This document shows positions 34,201 through 42,823 of a stretch of 64,000 nucleotides of DNA, one piece after another. The position numbers were made by a program, and so were the translations under genes. The notes below the pieces were generated by a model. It was not told the DNA's origin. It saw only the letters and a list, made by a program, of their open reading frames with translations, and ran no database searches. Each line of letters opens with the position of its first letter. The stretch's first letter is position 1. Where the stretch lies: contig NZ_JAGHKO010000004.1 of NCBI RefSeq assembly GCF_017742245.1, positions 1,054,001-1,118,000 on the forward strand, in the 5' to 3' direction. Source of the stretch: Niastella soli. Its GTDB lineage: Bacteria > Bacteroidota > Bacteroidia > Chitinophagales > Chitinophagaceae.

Positions 34201-35910
34201 CTACTTTTTCAAGAATTTTTTAGTAATTATCCGCTGCCCATTGTACAACCGGACGATATAAGTACCGGGCACAAAATTACCCACCGGGACCTTACTGATA
34301 TTTCCTTTAAGTGTTGATGCCAGTACCTGCCGGCCCAGGTTGTCAAAGATCAGCAGGCGGACATCTTTATTTAACACCTCCCCTATCGCGATCGTGATCT
34401 CCTGATCGGCCGGAGATGGGAATAATTGGACCCGATCATCTACCGGCTCTGTGGATGTACCTGTGGCATCTAAACGAGCGCCACTTGCTGTAAATACAAA
34501 ATGATTCAGGTTAAAAAGATAGTCGCTGGAAGAGCCTGAAAACGACAGGTACAGATCGTGCACACCGGTAACACCACTGGCCGTACCGGTAACTGTGGTC
34601 CAGGTTTGCCAGCCACCCGTATTGGCAACATTACAAGCACCTATCTGGGTGCCCCCGGCAGCATCGAGGCGAAACTTGATCGTTCCCCCGGTTGCATTGG
34701 AAGCAACCCGGACAGAGAAACCACTTACACCCGTGCCAAAATTCACACTGCCAAAACGGATCCAGTCACCATTGTTGATATACGCTACATCTGAACCGCC
34801 TTCACTACAGGTTTCCGTTTGTACACCCGACATGCTGCTATAGCTTTCTGCCTGGATAGTGGAGAAAGCACTGACCGTACTCCCACCGGTTGCTTTAATA
34901 GTGGTCAATGGGTTCCAGTTATCGGTCACCTGCGGATTGGCGTTATTAGCTTTCAAAACATTCAGCATGGTGTAAGCGGATGCCTGCGAAGCCGTTAAGA
35001 TGTGCACCCAGGAAGGTCTTGAAGCAGGCACATAACCACTTCCTGAATTACTGTATTCGCTGAAGCGGGCAGTTGCCTGGTTAGCGGAATTACCCCAGTC
35101 GTTCCAGCCAGCCGCTTTTATAGCTGCCGACATACTGGTATTCCTGAAGGTAACGGACGCATAGCCACCCCAGGGGCGTCCCAGATCGGTAATGGCAGTT
35201 CCTGCACCCGTAATGCGGCAATTATTGAATACATATCCGTATGCGATATTCTGGGCCGTATTCGCAGCAGTAAGTGATGTACCGCCTTTGGAATAAATGT
35301 CGCAATTCTCGAACCAACCAATGGCGCCACCAAAAACAAAATCGGTGGTCCCTTCAAAGTAACAACCTTCATGATAGGCCCTGCCGCTGTGCGCATAGTA
35401 GGTGTCCTGATTACCGAGGAACCGGCAATTCTTAAAGATCGCTTTATCGGCCGTACAACGAACTGCTACAGCCTGCCCCACAGGACCCGCCGAGTTCGCA
35501 AATGCTATATTTAACGCATAAAAACCCGCCCCATTAATAAAAGTACTGGCCGAATTGGAGGTACCATAGGCCTGGCCTGTTGCCGGGTTGATCTTACTGG
35601 CGTAATTGTCGTACGTTAACACCGTACCGGTATTGCTCTGACCAATAAAAGTCAGATTGGTCTTGTTTGTTGGAATGGTAAGCACTTCATAATACGATCC
35701 GTTCTTAATATAGATCACAGTACGGGTAGTACTGTTTGAAGGGGCTGCATTGATCGCAGCCTGAACCGTGCTGTAATTACCCGAGCCATCCTTGGCCACC
35801 ACGATATCGTACTGGGCGTATACAGGCGCCAAAGAGATCAATAATAAATACATTAAAAAAAACAGCCCGTTCTTCTCCAGCAGGGAGAACATTAGTAGAA
35901 TCTTTTTCAT
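34201..35910 (-). CDS. Secreted pectinesterase (CE8) with CBM6-type domain and T9SS sorting domain
   Basis: A 569-residue exported enzyme that removes methyl esters from pectin (homogalacturonan). The start at 35910 (MKKILLMFSLLEKNG) is preferred; the signal peptide ends near SLAPVYAQ. CE8 right-handed beta-helix at about 15-320: DGSGNYSTVQAAINAAPSNS, GPVGQAVAVR (oxyanion Gln), NQDTYYAHSGRAYHEGCYFE (acid/base Asp), GTTDFVFGGAIGWFENC (nucleophile Asp) and LGRPWGGYASV (Arg, Trp). A CBM6-like module at about 340-470 (IQAESYSSMSGVQTE, INNGDWIRFGSVNFG, DLYLSFSGSSSDYLFNLNHF) is followed by a T9SS domain (VQLFPSPADQE to IITKKFLKK). Upstream there is a TAGCTTTG -7 box at 35968-35975 (minus) and an inverted repeat AGCCGT/ACGGCT in the leader. 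No pectate lyase gene adjoins. Confidence 0.94.
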   Translation of the reverse strand: MKKILLMFSLLEKNGLFFLMYLLLISLAPVYAQYDIVVAKDGSGNYSTVQAAINAAPSNSTTRTVIYIKNGSYYEVLTIPTNKTNLTFIGQSNTGTVLTYDNYASKINPATGQAYGTSNSASTFINGAGFYALNIAFANSAGPVGQAVAVRCTADKAIFKNCRFLGNQDTYYAHSGRAYHEGCYFEGTTDFVFGGAIGWFENCDIYSKGGTSLTAANTAQNIAYGYVFNNCRITGAGTAITDLGRPWGGYASVTFRNTSMSAAIKAAGWNDWGNSANQATARFSEYSNSGSGYVPASRPSWVHILTASQASAYTMLNVLKANNANPQVTDNWNPLTTIKATGGSTVSAFSTIQAESYSSMSGVQTETCSEGGSDVAYINNGDWIRFGSVNFGTGVSGFSVRVASNATGGTIKFRLDAAGGTQIGACNVANTGGWQTWTTVTGTASGVTGVHDLYLSFSGSSSDYLFNLNHFVFTASGARLDATGTSTEPVDDRVQLFPSPADQEITIAIGEVLNKDVRLLIFDNLGRQVLASTLKGNISKVPVGNFVPGTYIVRLYNGQRIITKKFLKK

Positions 35911-36098
35911 ATGCAAGTTGTTTAATGGTGAGAAAAAAGTAGCCGTAATCGTTTTAAACGGCTGATCCAAAGCTATTCAATCAATTGCGGGTGCGAGTTC
36001 GTTAATTGGTCAATTAGGTTTAAAAATTAGCATTTCCAATTACCTATCTCTAACATATAATCGCATTTTACAGTGCATATTCGCAAGGGTATCTGCAT

Positions 36099-36128
36099 AA
36101 AAAAAGGCGTCAACAGGTGACGCCTTAT
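36099..36128 (-). terminator. Rho-independent terminator of the SUFU-like gene
   Basis: On the minus strand, AGGCGTCA and TGACGCCT form a stem with a short loop and a T7 tail, 20 bp after the stop. Confidence 0.85.
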
Positions 36129-36147
36129 ATAGAACATTTGAGCTCAA

Positions 36148-36813
36148 TTATATTACCGATGCACGTTGCAACGTAGACCAGGTGGCATTCCCCTGCGCAA
36201 TGAACAATTCAGCCAGTTTAGCCCGGCCCTCAGCGCCATTATTGATCACGTATTCCAGCTCGGGAAGCGTTAACAATTTTACATTCACCATTTTAACCGG
36301 TTCCAACGATAATTGTACGTCGCCAGGAATGGCAGGATCGGGCAATCCAATAAAGGCACCTACCCTTCCATCGGCATTTCTGAATTCAGGCACATCAACA
36401 TCATAGAATTCAGTAGTGATGTATTTGAGGTCATTGATGAGATTGATAGCATTCCCCTGATCCGCGAGCACCTGTGCAGCCTGGTATACCAGTTGAAATT
36501 GCCACGTGGTGTTAACCGGAACGGTGAGTTTTTCTGTTGCAATGTATACTTCCAGTCCAAAGCCATTATAGGGAGCATTGGCTGTATTGGTTTCCATATC
36601 GTCATAAGGATCGCTCAATCCATCGCTTGCCAGAATGGTACGCTCAGGCGTATTGATGGTCACAAACGCCTGACGAAGCGAAGGCCATGCCGGGCCACCC
36701 ATAAAAGCAGGATTGATAATATGCGAGATCACATAGGGGTCTACTTCGCCGATCGCTTTCCAATGGCTGTCTCTTAGTTCGCAGCTTTTATCGAAATGTT
36801 CCTGATAGGTCAT
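36148..36813 (-). CDS. SUFU (suppressor of fused)-like domain protein
   Basis: A 221-residue cytosolic protein; the start at 36813 (MTYQEHFDKSCELRDSHWKA) replaces a longer TTG start. The pattern ILASDGLSDPYDDMETN, then YNGFGLEVYIATEKLTVPVN and TWQFQLVYQAAQVLADQGNA resembles the SUFU fold, whose hallmark is GLSD...GFGxEL followed by a helical LxxLAxyv segment. Bacterial SUFU-like proteins are known as immunity proteins against nuclease-type polymorphic toxins (family knowledge). No toxin gene is next to it here, so it may be an orphan immunity gene or have a housekeeping role. It is monocistronic with its own terminator. Confidence 0.65.
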   Translation of the reverse strand: MTYQEHFDKSCELRDSHWKAIGEVDPYVISHIINPAFMGGPAWPSLRQAFVTINTPERTILASDGLSDPYDDMETNTANAPYNGFGLEVYIATEKLTVPVNTTWQFQLVYQAAQVLADQGNAINLINDLKYITTEFYDVDVPEFRNADGRVGAFIGLPDPAIPGDVQLSLEPVKMVNVKLLTLPELEYVINNGAEGRAKLAELFIAQGNATWSTLQRASVI

Positions 36814-36927
36814 AGTGATAAGTTTGGGCAATAGTTGTTAAAGAAGAGGAAAACGCATGGCGTAAACTTTAATTATCCATGACCAAAAAAAATAATAACA
36901 ATTTAATACCTTTCGTAAAGCACCTTA

Positions 36928-36946
36928 TTGGAATTCCCTAAATTTG
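36928..36946 (+). promoter_or_regulatory. Likely -7 promoter box for the cupin/DJ-1 operon
   Basis: TAAATTTG at 36939-36946 fits TAnnTTTG exactly. A TTG at 36928-36930 is too close to serve as the -33 element, so the upstream part is uncertain. The predicted leader is about 120 nt. Confidence 0.35.
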
Positions 36947-37072
36947 TTCTCCCTACCGATTCCGTATTAACTTTATCTCCAGTTCCTACTTTATTTAATT
37001 ACTTCCGCTCCCTTTTGAGATGTATGGATCCGATGCCTTCCTATTTCCTAACTAACAGTCTTATTATCTGTT

Positions 37073-37564
37073 ATGAAACCTGGCAAATTAAAAGGCATTT
37101 TAATCATTAACTATCTTTTTATTATAATAGGTACACTCCCTGTTTCGGCACAGAGCTTACCTAATAAGTCATTTGGCGCAATTCATCCGGAGAATATTAA
37201 ATGGATGCCCTTTCCTGCATTTGGACAAGCGGCGCAATTGGCAGTGATTGTAGGCAATCCAACATTGCCTGCACCCTATGTGGTAAGAGTAAAGGTTGGG
37301 GCAGACATGAAACTCCCGCCTCATCTGCATCCAGAAGACAGGATCTATACTGTTATCTCCGGAGTATTCTATATTGGATTGGGAAAAACATTCGATTCTA
37401 CAAAACTGGTTGCCTATCCTCCGGGAAGTGTGATCGTACTCCCGGGTAACACACCGCATTTTCATTGGGCCAAATCGGGAGAATATATTACACAGGTATA
37501 TGGAATGGGCCCGTTGGGCATTACTTATATAGACCCCGCAAACGACCCACGGAATAACAAATAG
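37073..37564 (+). CDS. Exported cupin-domain protein
   Basis: A 163-residue protein with a signal peptide (residues 1-26, ending PVSAQ). It has a single cupin barrel: VVRVKVGADMKLPPHLHPED supplies the HxH-type metal ligands, followed by TVISGVFYIGLG, and the second motif PPGSVIVLPGNTPHFHWAKS supplies a further His. It is probably a periplasmic metal-binding small-molecule or sugar-binding protein; the reaction is unknown. It is followed after 26 bp by a DJ-1/PfpI gene, so an operon handling reactive or oxidised metabolites is possible. Confidence 0.88.
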   Translation: MKPGKLKGILIINYLFIIIGTLPVSAQSLPNKSFGAIHPENIKWMPFPAFGQAAQLAVIVGNPTLPAPYVVRVKVGADMKLPPHLHPEDRIYTVISGVFYIGLGKTFDSTKLVAYPPGSVIVLPGNTPHFHWAKSGEYITQVYGMGPLGITYIDPANDPRNNK

Positions 37565-37590
37565 ATCTTTCACCATTTAAAAAATAGAAA

Positions 37591-38310
37591 ATGGAACTTA
37601 ACAAAGTACTATTTGTGGTTACGAGCCACGACAGAATGGGTAACACTGACAGAAAAACAGGCATCTGGATCGAAGAATTTGCAGCGCCGTATTATTATTT
37701 CCTCGACAACGGCAAAGAGATCACCATTGCTTCACCCAAAGGCGGTCAAACGCCAATCGATCCTAAAAGTAATGAACCGGAAAACAGAACAGAAGCCACC
37801 ATTCGTTATTTCAATGATCCGGAAACACAAAAGCGCCTCAGCAATACCAAAAAGATAAGTGAGGTCAATGAAAAAGATTTTGACACGGTGTTTTATCCTG
37901 GTGGACATGGACCTATGTGGGACCTGCCAGACAATGAAGATTCTATCAAATTGCTTGAAAGTTTTAACCGCGCCGGTAAGGTAATGACCCTGATGTGTCA
38001 CTCTCCGGTAGCGTTGATAAATGTCAAGGATACCAATGGGGAATTGCTGATAAAGGGAAAACGGATCACCGCTTTTACCAATGGTGAAGAAACTGCGGTG
38101 CAGTTAGATAAGATTGTCCCCTTCCTGCTGGAAGATAAGTTGCGCAGTAAAGGCGCCAACTATATGAAAGGGGAAGACTGGAGCCCATTTGTAACCCGTG
38201 ATGGCAGGTTGATCACCGGACAGAACCCGGCCTCCTCCGTACTGGCAGCTGAAACAGTGATGGAAGTATTTAAAAGAATGCAGGAAAGCATGCTGGCCGA
38301 GGCCATGTAA
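37591..38310 (+). CDS. DJ-1/PfpI-family (Hsp31-like glyoxalase III/deglycase) protein
   Basis: A 239-residue cytosolic protein. Alpha/beta DJ-1 fold: VLFVVTSHDRMG, GIWIEEFAAPYYYFLDNG with the conserved Glu, DFDTVFYPGGHGPMWDL, and the nucleophile elbow VMTLMCHSPVALINVK, with catalytic Cys at about residue 136 followed by His. KRITAFTNGEETAVQLDKIV and GRLITGQNPASSVLAAETV are typical of the type 1 glutamine-amidotransferase-like subgroup annotated as Hsp31/glyoxalase III. The expected role is detoxifying methylglyoxal without glutathione. Second gene after the cupin gene. Confidence 0.92.
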   Translation: MELNKVLFVVTSHDRMGNTDRKTGIWIEEFAAPYYYFLDNGKEITIASPKGGQTPIDPKSNEPENRTEATIRYFNDPETQKRLSNTKKISEVNEKDFDTVFYPGGHGPMWDLPDNEDSIKLLESFNRAGKVMTLMCHSPVALINVKDTNGELLIKGKRITAFTNGEETAVQLDKIVPFLLEDKLRSKGANYMKGEDWSPFVTRDGRLITGQNPASSVLAAETVMEVFKRMQESMLAEAM

Positions 38311-38434
38311 TTTCCGCTGTAGTTCCATTAATGAAATAGCCGTCACTGCTGAAATACACTTTACCAATACCCGATGCCTGCATTTGCGGATCAACCCACA
38401 ACATGCCCAGGTAAAGGGTATTTTCTTTTTTCAT
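38311..38434 (-). pseudogene. GNAT acetyltransferase fragment
   Basis: A frame starting at 38434 reads MKKENTLYLGMLWVDPQMQA then SGIGKVYFSSDGYFINGTTA before running into the antisense of the DJ-1 gene end. LYLGMLWVDP followed by QxSGIGK is the beta4 strand and acetyl-CoA-binding motif A (QxxGxG) of GNAT enzymes. Neither the upstream nor the downstream part of the fold is present. It is probably a small relic; the stop lies at 38270. Confidence 0.35.
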
Positions 38435-38438
38435 ACGA

Positions 38439-38476
38439 AACCTGCAACCTTCAACCTGAAACCTGGAACCGGTAAC
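38439..38476. repeat. Heptamer array (AACCTGC type), five units
   Basis: Units AACCTGC, AACCTTC, AACCTGA, AACCTGG and AACCGGT, followed by AAC. It ends 5 bp before the dinB stop codon. Confidence 0.8.
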
Positions 38477-38480
38477 ATAA

Positions 38481-39554
38481 TTAAAACAACCTCAACTGCC
38501 TGTTTGCCGGAGGCTCGCTTTCATCAACGATATTGGACACTCCAATACCCAGCAGTCTGATCTTTGCATCCTGAATATCGGTCTTTAACAACAGCTGCAG
38601 CGCAGTGTCGGCAATGGTTTCGTGATCAGATATAGCAGCAGGAAGGGTTTGACTGCGAGTAAGTGTTTTAAAATCGCTGTACCTTATTTTGAGTGTAATG
38701 GTTCTTCCTTTGAACTCATATTCCTGTAGGCGGTCGGCAACAATGGCAGCCAACCGGTCTAAGTGTTCTTTCATCTCAGCCGGATTGCTGAGGTCGTTTA
38801 AGAAAGTATCTTCCGCACTGATCGATTTTGTTTCCCGGTTAGGCTCAACCGGCCGGTCATCGACACCGCGTACAATTTTAAAATAGAAACTCCCCTGTTT
38901 GCCAAACAACCGGATCAATTCCACTTCAGAAAGTTTTTTAAGATCGGCGCCTGTGAACAGGTTCAGCGTATTCATTTTTTCTGCCGTCACCTTTCCTACT
39001 CCATAAAACTTGTTCACCGGCAAACTTTCCATAAACGATTCCACCTTGTCGGGCGGAATAAAAGTAAGCCCATCGGGTTTGTTCATATCGGAAGCGATCT
39101 TGGCTACGAACTTATTGATGGATACCCCGGCAGATGCCGTCAATTGCAACTCCTCCCGAATGGCTGTTTTTATCTGCCTCGCAATACCTATGGCGGAGCC
39201 GATCTGTTGTTTATCTTCTGTTACATCGAGATACGCTTCATCAAGCGATAAAGGCTCGATAAGATCGGTATAGCGATAAAATATTTCCCTTACATGGTCG
39301 GAAACGGATTTATACACATCAAACCGTGGTGCAATGAATATCAGTTCCGGACAGATCTGAATAGCCCGTTTGGATGGCATGGCAGACCGCACGCCGAAGG
39401 TACGCGCTTCGTAACTGGCAGTAGCCACTACACCACGATTTTCAGGCAAACCACCTACAGCAATAGGTTTCCCCTTTAACTCCGGGTTATCACGTTGTTC
39501 AACTGAAGCATAGAAGGCATCCATATCTATATGAATGATCTTTCTTTGGGACAT
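38481..39554 (-). CDS. dinB: DNA polymerase IV (Y-family translesion polymerase)
   Basis: A 357-residue DinB. Palm motifs IIHIDMDAFYASVEQRDNPE and EPLSLDEAYLDVTED supply the catalytic Asp and Asp-Glu residues. SYEARTFGVRSAMPSKRA is the fingers segment. The helix-hairpin-helix thumb contains NKFYGVGKVTAEKMNTLNLF. The little-finger domain contains KSISAEDTFLNDL and FKGRTITLKIRYSDFKTLTR. The C-terminus (ANRQLRLF) ends in a possible clamp-binding QxxLxLF peptide (QLRLF). It performs error-prone bypass of lesions. It follows the leucine-rich-repeat gene after a 21-bp gap, so it is probably transcribed with it. Confidence 0.97.
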   Translation of the reverse strand: MSQRKIIHIDMDAFYASVEQRDNPELKGKPIAVGGLPENRGVVATASYEARTFGVRSAMPSKRAIQICPELIFIAPRFDVYKSVSDHVREIFYRYTDLIEPLSLDEAYLDVTEDKQQIGSAIGIARQIKTAIREELQLTASAGVSINKFVAKIASDMNKPDGLTFIPPDKVESFMESLPVNKFYGVGKVTAEKMNTLNLFTGADLKKLSEVELIRLFGKQGSFYFKIVRGVDDRPVEPNRETKSISAEDTFLNDLSNPAEMKEHLDRLAAIVADRLQEYEFKGRTITLKIRYSDFKTLTRSQTLPAAISDHETIADTALQLLLKTDIQDAKIRLLGIGVSNIVDESEPPANRQLRLF

Positions 39555-39575
39555 AGCTATTGCAAGGTACGTTAA

Positions 39576-41315
39576 TCAGCTTTTCCAGCGTATTTGGGTA
39601 TTAGGAAATGCCTGATTGATCTGTGTCTGGATCTCCTCGGGAAATTTATTGTATCGCAGATCGACGTATTCCAGCCGCTGCAACTGGTAAAAAGTATCGG
39701 GCAGTTTGGTAAGATCATTGAACGAGAGATCAAGATATTTCAGGTTTTGCAGCTTATGAATATCCTGCAGCTCTTCCCATTTCATCCCGGCCGAGATCAG
39801 GGTTGAAAAACGTCCTTTGGGTTCAACTTGTTTATTGTTCAGCATCCACTGAATGTGTTCCCGAGTGGCCTCATCACTATCAGCAAGCATGCTTGTCCAG
39901 ATATCAATCGTATCCTGATCAAAGTATTCCTTTTCCTCTTTATTGCGGTCTATGGCCAGGTGTTCTAAAGTAGGAATATTAAAGACCACCTCTTTCCAGG
40001 CATTGAACTTTTTACTGATCACTAATTTTTTGAGATTGGTAAAGCGCGTGAAGTCGGGGAACGGTACATTATGCAGATGATTCTGTGTAAGACCATCCGT
40101 CCAGCGAAATTCCTCCAGCATTTGAATATTAAGAATACTTTCAGGCAATACCCTGATCGTGTTGTCGCGAAAATCCCAGCGCTTCAGGTTTTTCAACCGG
40201 GTCAATACTTCGGGGAATGAGGCTGGAATGTCCCTGTTTTTATAACATTGGTACATACTTATCTCCTCCAGCTTATCGAGGCGCGACATACTTTCAGGCA
40301 ATGGCGCTGCTATGTAATCGATCTTCAGCACCTGTAAGCTTTCAAGATCGCCTATAGCGTCAGGAAAAGCTTCCAGGTGATGATTAGCGTTCAGGTCCAA
40401 CACCCGCAGGTTTTTACAATTACCGATCGCCTCAGAAATTGTTCTTATATCATTGTTTTTGAGGATCAACTCTTCCAGGTTCTTCAACTCACCAATGATG
40501 GCTGGTATTTCACTGAGTTTATTTTTTGACAGGTCGAGCTTTTTAAGGTTTTTCAGTCTGGTAATGGAGGCTGGAAATTCCTTTACCTTCTTCTCTGACC
40601 AATTCAGTTCAAAAATCTCGTCCACATTCCCGGAAGTGATCCTTTCCAGCTCTTCTTCAAAGACAATGCGGGTTGGTTTTGCGCCTTCCTTAAAAGGTGA
40701 CTGGTCCGTTTTAAGAATATCAATAAAATTCCATGCATCAAAATTGCCTTTGGCATTGTAGCAAGCAGGCACTAACACCTCCTTCAACACCTCCTCGGTA
40801 TAGTCATACTCAAAGAAATCATCTCTATCGCCGTACGTATTGATCAGAATGGCCCCTACCGGCGTAATGCTGGAGTGATGGTCCGAGTTCAACACATAAG
40901 GAACATACGTTTTTCCATCGATGGTTATTGAACCATCATTATAATAGCCATAAAATGCATATTTAATATGCGCATCACCGGTAATATGGATCATTTCATC
41001 GGCGCTTTGTAATACATCACAATAAACATTACCCATCACGAGAATCAGCGGATGGTATTCACCGATCACTATATCGCCCTCAACCGTCAGGTTACCATTC
41101 ACCATGACCAATACAGGGTCTGTATCCGGATCTTCACCCAGGGCTTCCAACGTCGCCCGCGTCCAGTCGGTACTTAGGTCGCCGGCAATAGTTGCATCCC
41201 CATCATAAAAGATGATCCGCTCATGATCGAGACAGCTAAAAACATCGTACGGGCTCATATCAAATCTTTCCGCTATCTCTTCTTTCGTAATTATTTTCGG
41301 ATTAACAGTATTCAT
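39576..41315 (-). CDS. Leucine-rich-repeat protein with beta-helix-like N-terminal domain
   Basis: A 579-residue protein without signal peptide. Residues about 35-160 show a regular beta pattern (YDGDATIAGDLSTDW, VLVMVNGNLTVEGDIVIGEY, LILVMGNVYCDVLQSADEMI, HITGDAHIKYAFYGY), like polymer-forming or bactofilin-like parallel beta-helices. Residues about 235-430 and 515-579 carry leucine-rich repeats of 23 residues (LKNLKKLDLSKNKLSEIPAI, CKNLRVLDLNANHHLEAFPD, LQNLKYLDLSFNDLTKLPDT). It is presumably a cytosolic protein-interaction scaffold. Repeats of this plant-like type are common in Bacteroidota; the partner is unknown. It is upstream of dinB in the same orientation with 21 bp between. Confidence 0.85.
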   Translation of the reverse strand: MNTVNPKIITKEEIAERFDMSPYDVFSCLDHERIIFYDGDATIAGDLSTDWTRATLEALGEDPDTDPVLVMVNGNLTVEGDIVIGEYHPLILVMGNVYCDVLQSADEMIHITGDAHIKYAFYGYYNDGSITIDGKTYVPYVLNSDHHSSITPVGAILINTYGDRDDFFEYDYTEEVLKEVLVPACYNAKGNFDAWNFIDILKTDQSPFKEGAKPTRIVFEEELERITSGNVDEIFELNWSEKKVKEFPASITRLKNLKKLDLSKNKLSEIPAIIGELKNLEELILKNNDIRTISEAIGNCKNLRVLDLNANHHLEAFPDAIGDLESLQVLKIDYIAAPLPESMSRLDKLEEISMYQCYKNRDIPASFPEVLTRLKNLKRWDFRDNTIRVLPESILNIQMLEEFRWTDGLTQNHLHNVPFPDFTRFTNLKKLVISKKFNAWKEVVFNIPTLEHLAIDRNKEEKEYFDQDTIDIWTSMLADSDEATREHIQWMLNNKQVEPKGRFSTLISAGMKWEELQDIHKLQNLKYLDLSFNDLTKLPDTFYQLQRLEYVDLRYNKFPEEIQTQINQAFPNTQIRWKS

Positions 41316-41383
41316 TGTGTAATTTGGATTAGTGCGTATATTTTGAAAGTCAACTTAAGCTAAAAGCATCATCAATACTGAAG

Positions 41384-41472
41384 CGTGAAACGTCAAACAT
41401 GAAATAGTGCACGACAATTGAGATTAACAACTATCTTGCGCCGCCGAAATCCACTCACCACTCACCACTCAC
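41384..41472. repeat. Two heptamer arrays (CGTGAAA and CCACTCA types)
   Basis: 41384-41404 holds CGTGAAA, CGTCAAA, CATGAAA. 41451-41471 holds CCACTCA three times. Both lie in the 286-bp interval between the divergent leucine-rich-repeat and GyrI-like genes. Confidence 0.75.
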
Positions 41473-41539
41473 CTGCTAATATTATTGATTAATTCGACAT
41501 ATCCTACAAAACGAAATGGATTATATAAAAATAGCATAT

Positions 41540-41583
41540 CAACCCTGCTGACATAGGGTTGTCAGTCCTGCTGTATAATTTTG
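41540..41583 (+). promoter_or_regulatory. Dyad CAACCCT/AGGGTTG and -7 box before the GyrI-like gene
   Basis: A 22-bp dyad with 7-bp perfect arms (41540-41561) lies 14 bp upstream of a perfect -7 box TAATTTTG (41576-41583). The ATG is 18 bp further on. It suits an operator. Confidence 0.4.
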
Positions 41584-41601
41584 TGGTAATAAAGCTTCAT
41601 C

Positions 41602-42231
41602 ATGGAAAAACTAGACCTGACAAAAAAATACAAAGGCTACTATGCAGCAAAAGCCACACCAGAAATAACAGAAGTAGGACCGGCGCAATTCCTCGCCATA
41701 ACAGGCATGGGTGACCCATCAGACAAACCGTTTGCCAATAACATTGAAGCGCTTTATTCTACGGCCTATGCAATAAAGTTTGCGTTCAAAGCAAAGGAGA
41801 TGGATTTCGTAGTGTCAAAACTGGAAGGACTGTGGTGGTATGATGAAATAAAATACCCCGGCAAAACCATCGAGACCGCGGTTGACATTCCAAGAAGCGA
41901 GTGGCAATACAAACTCCTGATCAGGCTGCCTGATTTTGTAAGCGAAAACGAATGCACAAAAGCCAAAGAAACTGTAGTCACCAAAAAGAATATTCAGCTT
42001 GCAAAAGAAGTGGAGTATTTTGAAATGACAGAAGGGAAATGTGTTCAAATGCTTCATGTAGGCCCTTTTTCAACGGAACCCCAAACGTTGCTGAAAATAG
42101 GGGCGTTTATAACAGCCAATAACTTTTTGAAAAACGGGTTACATCACGAGATCTATTTATCTGACTTCAGAAAAACCGAACCAGCCAAACTAAAAACCAT
42201 TTTAAGAGAACCGGTAAGAAGTACGAGGTAA
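41602..42231 (+). CDS. GyrI-like small-molecule-binding protein
   Basis: A 209-residue cytosolic protein of the stand-alone GyrI-like (SOUL/AraC effector-domain fold) group. Signatures: YYAAKATPEITEVGPAQFLA, followed by ITGMGDPSDKPF; KLEGLWWYDE; SEWQYKLLIRLPDFV; EYFEMTEGKCVQMLHVGPFS; and HHEIYLSDFRKTEPAKLKTI. Members bind hydrophobic toxic compounds, and some hydrolyse them. The last residues (VRSTR) and the stop codon are encoded by the first units of a heptamer array, so the original end may have been altered by the repeat. It is convergent with the next gene. Confidence 0.9.
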   Translation: MEKLDLTKKYKGYYAAKATPEITEVGPAQFLAITGMGDPSDKPFANNIEALYSTAYAIKFAFKAKEMDFVVSKLEGLWWYDEIKYPGKTIETAVDIPRSEWQYKLLIRLPDFVSENECTKAKETVVTKKNIQLAKEVEYFEMTEGKCVQMLHVGPFSTEPQTLLKIGAFITANNFLKNGLHHEIYLSDFRKTEPAKLKTILREPVRSTR

Positions 42232-42309
42232 GAAGTAAGAAGTATGAGGTAAGAAGAGCATAAATTTCCTACTTCTTACTTCCTACTTCTTACTTCTTAC
42301 TTCCTACCT
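42214..42309. repeat. Inverted pair of heptamer arrays forming a giant hairpin
   Basis: Six units of GTAAGAA type (42214-42255), a 12-nt loop, then six units of CCTACTT/CTTACTT type (42268-42309). The arms pair over about 36 bp with four mismatches. The stops of both convergent genes (42229-42231 and 42308-42310) fall inside the arrays. It probably acts as a bidirectional transcription end. Confidence 0.85.
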
Positions 42310-42823
42310 AATCCCCACACAAGGCCGCTGCAAAGTTTTTTGTAGTCCGCGCTTTCAATATTTTAATAGCAGTTGATGTCATTTCAGCCGCTTTATTATC
42401 AGCAGGGATAATTTGCTGGTTTTGCATAAACCGGATCACCCTGCCATCTTTTACATATACGCGGTATTCGCTTTTTTCAACTTTTCCAATAGCCGGGCCA
42501 CCGATCTGGGTTTCATAAATAAAGATCAGATCGCCATTGCGGTAATAATATTCGGTTGCCCAGCTGCCATCACCCATGCTGCCAGATTCCTTTATTTTCA
42601 CGATCTGTTGTTTGTCGAGGAAGTAGTCTACTACCCCATCCTCAGCACAACCGTCGCCTGTATAAGTATAATGTTCCTTAGTAAGGTTTTTGCTGTTTAT
42701 TTCCTTAAATGCGGCACGGATCTCTTCAATGGCGGCATCAGCCGTTCTCTGCTGGGCATATATACAGGCGCCGGGGACAAAGATCAATAAGGCTACGATC
42801 ACATATCGGGTCATTGGGTACAT
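42308..42823 (-). CDS. Secreted protein of unknown function
   Basis: A 171-residue exported protein. Signal peptide about residues 1-24 (VALLIFVPGACIYAQ); the start could be the fourth codon (Met, 42814). The mature part is mixed helix and sheet: TADAAIEEIRAAFKEINSKN, WATEYYYRNGDLIFIYETQI, EYRVYVKDGRVIRFMQNQQI. Two cysteines (CAED and ALCGD) may pair. No recognised family. The stop lies in the inverted heptamer repeat. Confidence 0.75.
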   Translation of the reverse strand: MYPMTRYVIVALLIFVPGACIYAQQRTADAAIEEIRAAFKEINSKNLTKEHYTYTGDGCAEDGVVDYFLDKQQIVKIKESGSMGDGSWATEYYYRNGDLIFIYETQIGGPAIGKVEKSEYRVYVKDGRVIRFMQNQQIIPADNKAAEMTSTAIKILKARTTKNFAAALCGD

